A DNA stretch of 12,990 bases from Jimgerdemannia flammicorona (GCA_003990745.1 RBNI01005137.1:1-12990); one strand, 5' to 3'; counted from the stretch's first letter, positions 1 through 8,652 are shown. Notes: generated from the sequence alone by a model not told the origin. A program made the numbers and translations.

Positions 1-1075
1 GCTGCTACTGCGGTTCCTTGATCCTTCTTTTATATTCTTCAGGATGCTTATACTGTGGTCACAATGACTCACAGTTGGTCATCGTTGCTCATCTCGTATG
101 CCGTATGATCTTCTCGTGCTCCGATCTGGTGGCTTTGCAAGGAAAGGCTGTCTCCTGTGCTGATGTCATTATTCTGGGGTCACCGTTACAATAGATACAG
201 ATATATTCAGTTTTATAAAATCTAATCTAAAGAGAATCTTATAGAAATAATGATAACTTTATAGATCAGACTATGATAGATATTAGCCCCATTACTATAT
301 AGTTCAAGGATATAGAGAAATATAGTAATAGAATAGAGTATATTGTAGATAATATATTAGAAGTTAGCAAGAATATGATTAGCATCTTGAGTAGTCTTAG
401 TAAAGTTGACAAGGAAGATCTCATCAATAGAGAGAGTATAAAAGATACTATTTTTAGATTTGAGATTATAGTAAATAAGTTTCTCAAAGCTGGGGAGAAT
501 AAGATATATATTTGCATTCAGAGAGAATAACATCAGAGAAGATGGATAGAATAGTGAAGTATTCAATAGCTCTAATCTTGATAGTGATGAGGAACTCATT
601 ATTACTACTATTACTATTGATAGGAGTATTATCATTAATACCATTAGGCAGTCTGTCAAGTCTAGAGATCAGACCTCTGGTATATTATATCTGGCAGAGA
701 AAAAGAGTATTGATGATCTGCTGTTGTTTATGTTTATATGTGATAGCTGGATCTGGTAGAGTAGGACAGAGGTAGATCATAACTGCTGCAGTGATCTATT
801 GAATGAATTTGGCCTATTTGGTCTGTTTGGCCAAGGTGGCATATTGTTGTTGCTGTTGAAGTTGCTCATTGTTCATAGTAAGGAGAGTTTCATGGATCAA
901 AAGGAAAAAGGCAAACTGCCAAGCTTGCAAAATGGCTAAGAGACTCCATGGGAATCAAGATGTTCTTTTATTACTATGTTTTACATAAAATGTCTCATAT
1001 ATATGTCTTAGACAGTTGAAAATTTGCATGTATACACCATGTTTTAAGACAAATAAAGCATGCTAATGCTTTCAG
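1..1075. mobile_element. AT-rich decayed retroelement-like block, probably RIP-mutated
   Basis: From about 190 to 780 the DNA is very AT-rich and full of TpA steps, unlike the more balanced sequence after about 1075. No intact frame exists, but both strands hold broken coding-like stretches. On the minus strand, 876 to 685 reads as a glutamine-rich start (M-N-N-E-Q-L followed by five Q) interrupted by TAG at 814-816 and 796-798. Each TAG sits where CAG would be natural, which is the C-to-T change expected of RIP. On the plus strand, about 323-528 and 530-756 read as acidic, lysine-rich peptides. A gag-like remnant of an LTR retrotransposon is the likeliest source, but no protease, reverse transcriptase or integrase motif is visible, and neither the terminal repeats nor the element's orientation can be fixed. 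The leucine-rich short frames in this block are composition artefacts. Confidence 0.45.
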
Positions 1076-2848
1076 ATGGCAGAAACCAACTCTGAAACGG
1101 TCCGGAACAAAGCGAGGCTTAGTCATGGATCCTCGCTAAAATATACAATGAACGAAGCGTCGATTAGCGCAGGCGGGCCCGTACGGAACTGAGCGGACGA
1201 CTTTAAAACATCTCAAGTTCGCCGCAAAACCTCCCTAGAACGGCCACCGTGATCCTGGCAGAAGCCTCTGAGGTACTCGCAGCGAAGAAAAACTCTATGA
1301 TCGCCAGCCGGGAGGAACATCACATCGAACTTGCGGGGAACCGTTGGATTGGTCCCGATTTTCATCCGAGCTCTCGATTTAGGTGACGGTACCGTTGTGT
1401 GAGTCAAGCTAGCCCGGGGCGTGCTGAAAGATAGCCTCACGTTTACCTTGCGATCTCTCATGAGGTTGCCAAACAGAGGAATGATCTGGGGATGGCACGT
1501 GGGACGGCAAATATCGTACAGACCTTTTACCTTGTTGTGAAAGCGCGAGCGTGCCTGCTGTGAATAGGAAAAATTGTATGTTAGACCTTGTGTTTCTCTG
1601 CATAGTTTCGAGTTGGTCGGTTTTGGCGTGGTAAAATGTGGCCCAAGTGTGGCGAACTGAGAGAACTTTGCAATGGCTATATATCCCTGCTCGAGTCGAA
1701 GGTTCACTTATCAACGAACAACATGAAATAAAGGTGGTTGGATCAGGAGTAATCGCAATTCTTGAACACTGTGACAGTAGCCTATATCCGTTTCAAGTTG
1801 GCATCTTTACATATTTCGCATACGTCACTCCGTTGACAACATTCGCGCGGTAAGCGTATGTGGCCTGCTATAATTTCAGAATGGCTTGCGATCAACAGAG
1901 GCTATATCACATACTAAATAATTCACATTTTCATCGTAGCTACAAAGACAAACGTTCATTGGAAAAAGGAAATGTTTGTTGGCCCCGCCTACATCATGTG
2001 ACTTCGTATTTGCATAATACTCCGTCATACCGGTTACGAAGAGACTTCGTAAGTGTACCCCGAGGGCAACATGATCAGATAAACACATGATAATGCATTG
2101 TGTCAGTCAATTGGTCCGTCAATCTAAAATTTATAAATTCAGCGCGCCAAGTCACGGCTTGCACGGCGAAAGAAAGAAAGAAAGAAAGAAAGGTAGAAAT
2201 GCACGCGATCCTTCTAGTTAGAAAGTTGCACAAATTTGGTAAGCGACATTAAGGAAGAGAACCGGGTACGTTCCGGAGCTCGGGGACCTTGCCAAATCAC
2301 TAGCATGAAACGATAATATTTATTAATTATTGGTTATTATATTATTTTATTATTTTCCCTTTTCCCTTTTTGTTTCATCTCTGTAACTGCCTCCTAATCT
2401 TTCACACTGGTCATCGATTTCGCTCCGTCATATAATCACAATGCAGCGGTGAATACCATACGGGTGGCGTGCGCGCCGTAGAAATTGTGGTAACACCTTG
2501 ACACCTTGATCAACGTCTCAACCGTATAATTTCACCGGAAGTTTGTTAGTTTAAGCGGAATGACAACTTTTGGACGGGCGTTGGCCATACGACGCATCCC
2601 AAGTCACAGAAAGGGCGGGTCCCGTCGAAAAGCGACATCATGCAATGCACCCAAGGCGATTTAACGGCCGAATCGGTACGTACAAAACACAAAAAATTTA
2701 ATGTTCGTTAATACTGTATAGAACGTGGCAATGCCGCCAAGTGCGCAGATCTAGTCGTTTCGATTAGACCTATTACGAGTTTCGAGTTCGACAACTGAAA
2801 CAACGCACACAAGCCACAATCTCCGTGTAGCTCAGCTGAATCTAAACG
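1076..2848. other. Stretch without a supported gene
   Basis: The longest frame here runs on the minus strand from 1707 to 1213 (164 codons). It opens with GTG rather than ATG, its first ATG is near the middle, and it resembles nothing I know, so it may be chance. Bases 1860-2090 (+) hold another short frame of no clear origin. A GAAA microsatellite lies at 2168-2192. It is followed by an AT-rich patch at about 2314-2355 and a pyrimidine-rich run (TTTTCCC repeats) at about 2355-2375. The last part, about 2400-2848, lies upstream of the TATA box at 2849 and could be promoter sequence. Confidence 0.4.
2168..2192. repeat. GAAA microsatellite
   Basis: About six uninterrupted GAAA units followed by G. 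It is a simple repeat of the kind common in fungal intergenic DNA, and no function is inferred. Confidence 0.9.
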
Positions 2849-2857
2849 TATATAAAG
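2849..2857 (+). promoter_or_regulatory. Candidate TATA box
   Basis: The motif TATATAAAG lies about 100 bases ahead of the first well-placed ATG (2957-2959, context ACAACACATGCC). A pyrimidine-rich stretch suitable for transcription starts lies between them at about 2881-2940. This looks like a fungal core promoter for the interrupted plus-strand coding region that follows. That ATG by itself opens only a 24-codon frame. Confidence 0.4.
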
Positions 2858-4258
2858 GCACCAGCTTGCTAACAACGAGACTTTCAGAATTCTGCCTCAT
2901 TCCCAGTATGTAGCATCCACCTCCTCATATCTCATCCTCGACCACGACAACAACACATGCCTCAAAACTTCCCTTCATGCCGAGATAATTCCTCGACTGA
3001 TTTCCCCAACAAGGAATATTTCAAGTCCTAGCTCAACGCTAGGGCTCGACCACAATTCCTGTCTTTTCAGATGGGGGCGTGATCTAGTGCTATTAAGCCG
3101 CCAACTTGCTCAAGATGTTGATCTGGCTCACAATCCCGAATACCTGTGGCTCAACCATTCAAATGTTGCCGCCCTACATGCATCTCGGCTTCCGATCCAG
3201 CGAAGAGGAGACCGGACAATCGCAGCTGCATACAGATATGCAACCAGGCCTGCCAATCTATCCTTTGCATTTCGACCCACCGCGACATCCGGGAATGCCC
3301 CGAACCAGGCCTAACATTACCGAACCAAACCGCGCACAGCAGCGCCATCCCCATCCCGCGAGACCGCATCTTGTGATTTTCACCGACTGTCATCAGAAAG
3401 CGTGAAGAAACACGTCGATCCCATCTCCATCGACGGCGACGACGACGATGTGATCCCACGAAGTAGGGTGGATCTGAGGCGGAGCATCCTGCAGAGGACG
3501 CGAACGTGAATGAACGGCGACTACGAACCGTAAATCACGCTGTCCGTGGAGACCGGACGTACTACAGGATTCTGGCTAAAACTCTCAAGCGACAGCGGGA
3601 TGCTCACGGATGTACAGAAAAACCCCAGAGGGAATGCAATGTTCCCACTGATTGTGACGGAATACAACCCTACTTGCACCCAATAATTTCATGAAAAAGG
3701 AACTATGAAATGGGAACACTTGCCTTCCATCATCCGGCGTTTGAGAGTAGCAGGGAATTAGCAAGTACCAAAGGCAAATACCTTTCGTGGAGGTGGATCG
3801 GGCGAATTAGAGTTTAATCCTCCAACATCTACGGTAATTTCTCGGCGACAAGGGATAATCCGATAAGGGTGTCATATAATCCCCAACCGCAATCGGACGA
3901 AACGACAAGCGGCAAGCAACCACCTTGGGTGAGAAACAACGTCAGATAAGGGAATCCATGATCTCCAACGGCGATGGTACGAGTCAACCTACGACCAAGT
4001 CGATGGACCGAATTTCCCGCATGATGGGGAAGAAATGAATCGGATAGAAGCCATCCGGTGATGTCGAACAGGCAAAACGATCGTAGGTCCTCTTTGCCGA
4101 ATGGAGCCGCCAATGTTTGTTCGTCCTTGCCCACACTTAGGAAGTCTACCAATGCTAGCTATCCTCTGCCGATTGGAACCGCGAATGTTTGCTCTTCCCT
4201 GCCAAGACATAGGAGGAAGTCTGTTAATGCTAGCTATCCTCTGTCACATCTGTTGTAA
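2856..4258 (+). pseudogene. Interrupted coding-like region, unknown family
   Basis: Two long overlapping frames follow the TATA box. The first is open from 2856 to 3314 without an ATG. It passes one TAA (3315-3317) and continues to 3507 through an acidic S-I-D-G-D-D-D-D segment. The second, in another phase, runs from 3467 to 4258 and is broken only by TGA 3692, TAA 3815, TAA 3947 and TGA 4022. Between 3933 and 4058 the better-looking reading slips into a third position and then returns. The translated pieces are mixed and polar, not low-complexity, and end in a tandem repeat whose copies differ mostly silently in their core. I do not recognise the family. It could be a decayed gene, a gene with unseen introns, or a chance run: a 150-codon open frame alone is not rare in 13 kb. 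Competing open frames exist at 3106-3405 (+) and 3829-4152 (-). Confidence 0.33.
4088..4258 (+). repeat. In-frame tandem repeat of 24/25 codons
   Basis: Unit 1 (4088-4159, 72 bp) and unit 2 (4160-4234, 75 bp) are imperfect direct repeats, and a third unit starts at 4235 and is cut off by a TAA at 4256-4258. Both full units encode a core of N-V-C-S-S-L-P, then R-K-S and N-A-S. Within that core the codons differ (TGT/TGC, TCG/TCT, TTG/CTG, CCC/CCA) without changing the amino acids, which suggests that the plus frame was once under selection. Flanking positions do change the protein. Confidence 0.75.
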
Positions 4259-4906
4259 CTTAGTTGGGAATATGGAGTGAAGGAGAAGAGGGCGTTGTTT
4301 ATTATTCCGGATAACGCGTCGAGTGACGTAACTCAAAGATGACGTATTACATATAAGCCACATTATCGAGATGTATATAATAATGGGAATTTCAACAACA
4401 TCAGCCGCGTTCGTCGAACTCGAAGGCCGCGGGAAGATGTGGCAGCCAAGATTTAGAAATCCTCCTGAGCCAGCTCCACCTAAAGCTAGGGACCGCCGTT
4501 TCACATCTTCAAATATTATTAATATATTGATATGTACTGACATTTTTGTTAGCGTTGAACGACTGTATATACGATAAGCCTTTCAACACCATTAAATTTA
4601 ATTGTGGGGCTTGAATAAAATTATAATATTCATTATCCCCCGCTAGAGACGGCAAGTTGATTTCATTTATGTTTCCAATCTTAACGCTTAAGCGTTTCAC
4701 AACAAAACTGAGGGCCATCCATGCCATACCCTGTCATCACAATGCTACATAAGTACTCACTCCAAGCGATGTTTAAATATCTTACTGTCCTTCCCAAGCG
4801 TGAAGGTTGTGAAGTTCCGGTGTATGTGGATTGGGAGTGAAATATTATACACACAAATTTTGCCAAAGGTTGCCATACAGATTATAATTATCTACCGTTT
4901 CCAATC
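4259..4906. other. Stretch without a supported gene
   Basis: Short frames occur on both strands (4244-4543 minus, 4371-4577 plus), but none has a good start context, a convincing composition or a family I know. Two TGACGTA motifs lie at 4324-4330 and 4340-4346. A perfect 12-bp palindrome, ATTAAATTTAAT, lies at 4591-4602. The second half (about 4600-4900) is AT-rich and could be the promoter side of the candidate gene that starts at 4907. Confidence 0.4.
4324..4346. promoter_or_regulatory. Paired TGACGTA bZIP-type sites
   Basis: TGACGTA occurs twice, 16 bp apart, in the same orientation. TGACGT is the half-site bound by CREB/ATF-type bZIP factors in fungi. No confident target gene starts nearby, so the sites may be chance. 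Confidence 0.25.
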
Positions 4907-5436
4907 ATGATATGCACGTCAACGAAAAAGGAAAGTTGCATGATGCATGGTAGACAACGAATAGTATGGATACACTGTGCCACAAAAAAGGTTTACCGCA
5001 ATAGTTTATTTGCATTCCGTAAGTCGCGAGGATTTCCATTTATGAACCAACCCCAAAAGTTTCCTGCCCATATACCCTATCTCGATTATAATATAACATG
5101 TAGATATTCCTAGCTTTTAAATGCCACCATTCCTTGAGATTGCATAGGATAGTATCTAAGTTCAGATGATGTGTTTTGAAATATTACTCAGGCCATCTTG
5201 GCACTCGCGATGACTTCGGCGTGCTTCGAAACAAAATTGGTCTATCCTTAAACGAAGGAATCACCGTGAAGTATATACCAGGCAAGGATAACCAATTTCT
5301 CAATGACGATGGTAAGTGTACTTACGCTAGGGTGTCATGTTGAACACTGCTGATGCTTCATTTTATATGCAATTCATTCGTGAAACCTTGAAACCTTCCA
5401 GATATTTTTTCGAATACGTGGAAGGCGAAAGCATAG
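4907..5436 (+). CDS. Candidate small three-exon gene, unknown function
   Basis: The model starts at ATG 4907. Exon 1 is 4907-5018. Intron 1 is 5019-5191 with donor GTAAGT and acceptor TTACTCAG. Exon 2 is 5192-5311. Intron 2 is 5312-5401 with donor GTAAGT and acceptor CTTCCAG. Exon 3 is 5402-5436 and ends in TAG. The three exons join in phase to give 88 residues. Exon 2 is the best part and reads as a globular peptide containing G-H-L-G-T-R-D-D-F-G-V-L-R and, later, Y-I-P-G-K-D-N-Q-F. A donor at 5099 (GTAGAT) for intron 1 would also keep the frame and would lengthen exon 1. No signal peptide or known motif is visible. The start context (CAATCATGATA) is ordinary and no strong TATA box is seen. 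It could also be the 3' end of a larger or decayed gene. Confidence 0.33.
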
Positions 5437-5515
5437 CTTACTGTTAAATAACGCCAAACTGTTATTATCAAGAAAGGTCACGAAGAGATTGCTTCTAGTT
5501 TCAATTCATCAATTG

Positions 5516-6080
5516 TCACTCTAGTGTAGTGTAATAATTCAAAGGTGAGTGGCTACGATGGTGAGGAGGAGATCGAAGGATGGAGTTGAGGACGCCATGT
5601 TCTCTGTAAGTCTTATTGCCAAAGATACAAAGGCGGTAAATTGTGGAGCAGAGGGGTTGTATCTGTTCGAGAAGGCGAAAGGTGCGTGCGTTGACATCTA
5701 TGCCGGTTTTGTCGACCTCTTGATTCCTGTTCATATAAAACTTGGTGCGGTCTGCCAGGTCAATGGTGACAGTAGACAGATTAGGCGGCCGAAGGGCAAG
5801 AAGGGTCTTGATGGCGCTGAAGAGCGTGTCGAACTCGGCCTCGACGACGTACTCGAGGACGTTCGTACACATTACTTTTATCTGCTCGTAGTAGTCGAGT
5901 CTGAGGCGCTGGGATTCCATAAGCAGGTCGACAAAGCGCTGGTGTTCGTCGGCACTGAGTCTATTCATTCTCTTCTCGAAAAAGCGTATGACACTTAGCC
6001 GACATGTCAAGGAGGCTCTCAAAGTGCCCGGCTCGCAGATCAACGAGCAGGGGAAAATGTAGAGCTCGAGCGTTTTCAAT
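5516..6080 (-). pseudogene. Unrecognised coding region, probably frameshifted
   Basis: The main frame on the minus strand is open to TGA at 5516-5518. Its first good ATG, at 5968-5966, gives 150 residues. Third codon positions are strongly biased to C or G (runs such as GTC-CTC-GAG-TAC-GTC-GTC-GAG), which marks this strand as coding and the 149-codon plus-strand frame at 5549-5998 as its shadow. The protein looks helical, soluble and charged, with Leu, Arg, Asp and Tyr, and has no membrane segment. Just upstream, 6080-5961 in another frame is equally coding-like (it contains F-P-L-L-V-D-L-R-A-G-H-F-E-S-L-L-D-M-S) and runs into TAG at 5963-5961, overlapping the start of the main frame. A small indel around 5960-5985 would explain this. 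The join could be an intron, but the only GT-AG pair that fits spans 34 nt, which is too short. I do not recognise the family. Confidence 0.55.
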
Positions 6081-6265
6081 TCACTTTTCCGGGGTAAGCG
6101 AGATGTATGGGTTTTGGGAGGTAATTATGATGGGTAGACATGGATTGTGGCACAAACCGCATCCGCATTTCAAACCATCATTCAATCCCATAACATGTTT
6201 CAATTCGCCATCAACGGGGGGACAAAACAACCAGCATTTTCGTGGTTTAACCTTCGAGTTCTTGC

Positions 6266-6388
6266 GCCTCTGTTAGTGCGGTTTACGTCGTCCACATACC
6301 CTTTGGCACGTTCTGGTTTTGCTGTATATCCTTCGGGACTCAGCGATCATTACATAAATCCAACTAACCAATGGCTAAAGCTTGGTGT
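6266..6388. repeat. Dispersed repeat, copy 1
   Basis: This copy starts with CCTCTGTTAGTGCGGTTTACG and ends with GGCTAAAGCTTGGTGT. Copy 2 lies at 6608-6751. The ends match well and the middle is diverged. Beyond the end, about 50 more bases lead to a T24 run (6441-6464) and an AATAATAAATAAAA tail. The short plus-strand frame that crosses it (6147-6476) ends in a phenylalanine run made by the T tract and is not a gene. Confidence 0.65.
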
Positions 6389-6440
6389 GCTGTGGCCAAT
6401 ATTGATGGGGTGTCCAAACTCCCAACTTTCTAGTTGTGAG

Positions 6441-6464
6441 TTTTTTTTTTTTTTTTTTTTTTTT
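6441..6464. repeat. T24 homopolymer with TAA-rich tail
   Basis: Twenty-four T residues are followed directly by AATAATAAATAAAATATATAA. It sits downstream of repeat copy 1, much as a TAA run follows copy 2, so it is probably the tail of that element. Confidence 0.8.
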
Positions 6465-6607
6465 AATAATAAATAAAATATATAATTATGGGAGTGAACG
6501 ATACCAGTGGAAGGATTTTCGGGCTGACAAAAAGACCTGTGTTCGTTAAATAATCGACAGTCCGGACGCCTGGAGTATCATACATCATGGTGCACCTCTC
6601 TTTCAAG

Positions 6608-6751
6608 GCTTCTGTTAGTGCAGTTCACGATGTCACATACTCGCTTTGGTTACGGTTATCCATGTTCTGACTTGTAGATCTTGGACTCGTGGCAGTCGTT
6701 AGATAATAGATAAATACAATATACAATCAACCAACGGCTAAAGCTTGGTGT
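6608..6751. repeat. Dispersed repeat, copy 2
   Basis: This is the diverged second copy of the element at 6266-6388. It shares TTCTGTTAGTGCAGTTCACG near the start, CACATAC soon after, and GGCTAAAGCTTGGTGTCCAAA at the end. Relative to copy 1 it is about 20 bp longer in the middle and seems to lack about 24 bp before the final GGTGTCCAAA. It is followed at once by (TAA)6 at 6763-6780. Same-orientation copies with TAA-rich 3' tails resemble a non-LTR or SINE-like element, though no tRNA-type A or B box was found. Confidence 0.65.
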
Positions 6752-6762
6752 CCAAAACATTT

Positions 6763-6780
6763 TAATAATAATAATAATAA
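6763..6780. repeat. (TAA)6 microsatellite tail
   Basis: Six TAA units lie immediately after repeat copy 2, followed by TAGAAAAAATACATAAATAA. It is probably the tail of that repeat. Confidence 0.85.
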
Positions 6781-6823
6781 TAGAAAAAATACATAAATAA
6801 TTATATCCTGAAGCATTACAATG

Positions 6824-7118
6824 TCGCCAACCAGCATGTATATCGTCAGCTTGCACGTAATTCACCAGCCCGCAAGAAATTCTTCAGCCTACCCGCATAT
6901 CGCCCGCCCGCACGCATTCGCCAGCCCTCACGCATATCGCCAGTCCGCATGCAACTCGTCAGCCTACCCGCATCTCGTACGCCCGCATTTATATCACCAG
7001 CCAATCCGCCAGGTCGCCAGCCCCCGCATATCTCGCATCCCGCCAATCTATACGTGTCTGACCAACCCTCAGACCGCCAGCCTACACACATCTCACCCGC
7101 CTGCGGACATCTCGCCAT
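6824..7118. repeat. 19-bp minisatellite array
   Basis: About 15 imperfect tandem copies of TCGCCAGCCCGCACGCATA. From 6824 to 6993 there are nine units with register breaks at 6824, 6843, 6862, 6881, 6900, 6918, 6937, 6956 and 6975; only the fifth unit is 18 bp. Beyond 6994 unit length drifts (17-22 bp) and the match weakens. Because 19 is not a multiple of three, the array is open on both strands (6821-7120 plus, 6846-7118 minus) and gives proline/histidine-rich or glycine/arginine-rich translations. I take these as by-products, not genes. Confidence 0.85.
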
Positions 7119-7168
7119 AGCTACCTAGTTATGAAGACATATTGCCATGGACACGTGTGGACCAGTAA

Positions 7169-7227
7169 GATGCGTGTAGGCTGTCGGGATTCGTGTGGGC
7201 GCCATGCGAGCGTGCGTGGGCTTCCGC
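7169..7227. repeat. Inverted units of the same minisatellite
   Basis: Three units of 19, 20 and 20 bp start at 7169, 7188 and 7208 (GATGCGTGTAGGCTGTCGG and relatives). They resemble the reverse complement of the 19-bp unit of the array that ends about 50 bp earlier. The array therefore appears to switch strand across a short spacer. Confidence 0.5.
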
Positions 7228-7691
7228 GATTATACAAGGCGAAAGAGGGAGTAGCTAGCGACGCTCTATCACACAAACATACCCAGACATCATGCCTCTT
7301 CTACTTATCAGTGATCGGAAGGCTCATTGCGGAGCGTCATTCCCAGGGAATCTAGTAATGTTTGAAGGGTAATGTAGGAGAAGGCAAGGTACGTGCTTAG
7401 CCGACTGTATGTGAGAAGTGCAAGACATGGGCGACAAAGTTTGAAAAACTGTGTATGTGAAAGAACGACGGTAATGACTTTTGTCAACCGGGTTTAAACC
7501 GAATAATTATAGTTAGATGGCATTGTTGTTGAGGGCGGAAGTGGATGAGTGTGAAAGACGGTATCCCATGACCAAAATAGTTTCTAATCAACGTGGACTC
7601 CGAGAAGAACGGACAAAATCATGCAACAACCTCAAACGTTCAACGTCGTGGTTGCAACTAGTGACAACCACCGAATCCTGCCCCAACTTGT
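7228..7691. other. Stretch without a supported gene
   Basis: Only short frames occur (7131-7355 plus and 7517-7720 plus), with no family resemblance. On the minus strand, about 7691 to 7590 reads as a plausible peptide (N-K-L-G-Q-D-S-V-V-V-T) and may be the tail of the broken coding region at 7692-8290. A short palindrome, GGTTTAAACC, lies at about 7491-7500. Confidence 0.35.
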
Positions 7692-8290
7692 TCACCACCC
7701 ACAAACGAACGAATGACTGAAGCGCCACCTCCATCCCCTCCTTCGCAGGGCGGGCCTCTCCTCATCCACCACGGCTCTCGGAAATTCTTCGGCAGCTCTC
7801 TGAGCCGATCCGCCTCACCATTTTTGCGCCACCGTCTCGACATAATTACATCGCCGCAATTTCAAGTGTTCTTCCCTGAATTGGAACTCATGGTCGCGAA
7901 AGCATTCCACCACCAGCTTGACGAACGCTCAGAGAAATACAGCCTCGAAAAAAATATCATGCCGCCGGGGACAGGTTCGGGACGCACGCAAGAAAGCGGC
8001 ACAATTGTGCCGGATCGAATTGCAGGTTGTTGTAAAGCAAATAGTTGGCACGCGCGGCGTCGTACCGTTCCGCCAGCGCAAATAGATAGCATCTTCGGGC
8101 AGGGGAAGAGATCATCTACGGTTGCGAGCACCATTGCTAGGCTTCCATTCTGGATTCGCCAGGACGGTATAGAGAGCGTGGTGGGCCAGTGAAAATGAGA
8201 GGCTCGCAGTGTTGGAGGGGATGTGGACGAAGCTGAGTAGGCTGGCGTAGAGCTTGTTGAGCAAGATCACCTGGACATCGGCATGGGTAG
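7692..8290 (-). pseudogene. Broken coding-like region, unknown family
   Basis: One minus-strand phase runs from about 8290 to 7692 and is interrupted only by TGA codons, at 8112-8114, near 7929 and at 7815-7817, before a final TGA at 7692-7694. Its pieces look like protein, for example V-I-L-L-N-K-L-Y-A-S-L-L-S-F-V and F-V-K-L-V-V-E-C-F-R-D-H-E-F. Between 8115 and 7957 a second phase looks better (L-F-A-L-A-E-R-Y-D-A-A-R-A-N-Y-L-L-Y), which suggests indels as well. The plus strand has a rival, an uninterrupted 159-codon frame from ATG 7725 or earlier (7713-8192), rich in Pro, Ser and His. An open frame of that length is expected about once by chance in 13 kb, so I prefer the minus strand only weakly. 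I recognise no family on either strand. Confidence 0.25.
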
Positions 8291-8310
8291 GATAATTTCT
8301 TTTGGGGACC

Positions 8311-8344
<34 letters not shown>

Positions 8345-8346
8345 AA
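8311..8346. repeat. T14A22 homopolymer palindrome
   Basis: Fourteen T residues are followed directly by twenty-two A residues. The tract could fold back on itself, could mark abutting tails of two retroelement insertions, or could be an assembly error. It sits just upstream, on the minus strand, of the broken coding-like region at 7692-8290. Confidence 0.9.
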
Positions 8347-8652
8347 GTCATTGCTTGAAAGGGCTCACAAAATTGGCGCGGGTTTGTTCCAAGTTGTAAT
8401 TTTGCAGGCGATAGTTTTGTTCGAAACTTCATCGCCTAAACTGTCCTGCCTGTATTAAATCTTAGAATGCAGAATAAGCTGGCAAGTGGTGTTTGATGAT
8501 GAGAACACCCTTATTACTAGATTGATCTATTGAATAAAAATACGTGATCAAACGTTTCCTATTTTGACATTTGTACTATTATTTCCTATGGTTAGAATAC
8601 ATATCTACAACTCCGAACTCGGCCCTGTGGTTCAGCTCATTTCCTTTTAGGA

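Noticed and set aside
266..659. Two hydrophobic minus-strand frames
   Set aside because: They overlap each other in the same AT-rich block, and their hydrophobicity is explained by composition alone.
512..775. Leucine-rich 87-codon plus-strand frame that could look like a membrane protein
   Set aside because: It lies in the AT-rich decayed block; its L and I runs come from ATTACTACT-type repeats, and the neighbouring phase gives a more natural translation.
1213..1707. 164-codon minus-strand frame
   Set aside because: No ATG start, only weak codon bias and no recognisable motif; about this length is expected by chance in 13 kb.
5549..5998. 149-codon plus-strand frame
   Set aside because: It is antisense to the minus-strand frame with strong C/G third-position bias.
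6147..6476. 109-codon plus-strand frame ending in poly-Phe
   Set aside because: It runs through repeat copy 1 into the T24 tract, so its end is made by the repeat.
6824..7118. CRISPR array
   Set aside because: The units are directly adjacent with no unique spacers, and the host is eukaryotic.
6821..7120. Repeat proteins on both strands across the minisatellite
   Set aside because: A 19-bp unit cycles through all frames, so open frames on both strands are expected; there is no start context or promoter.
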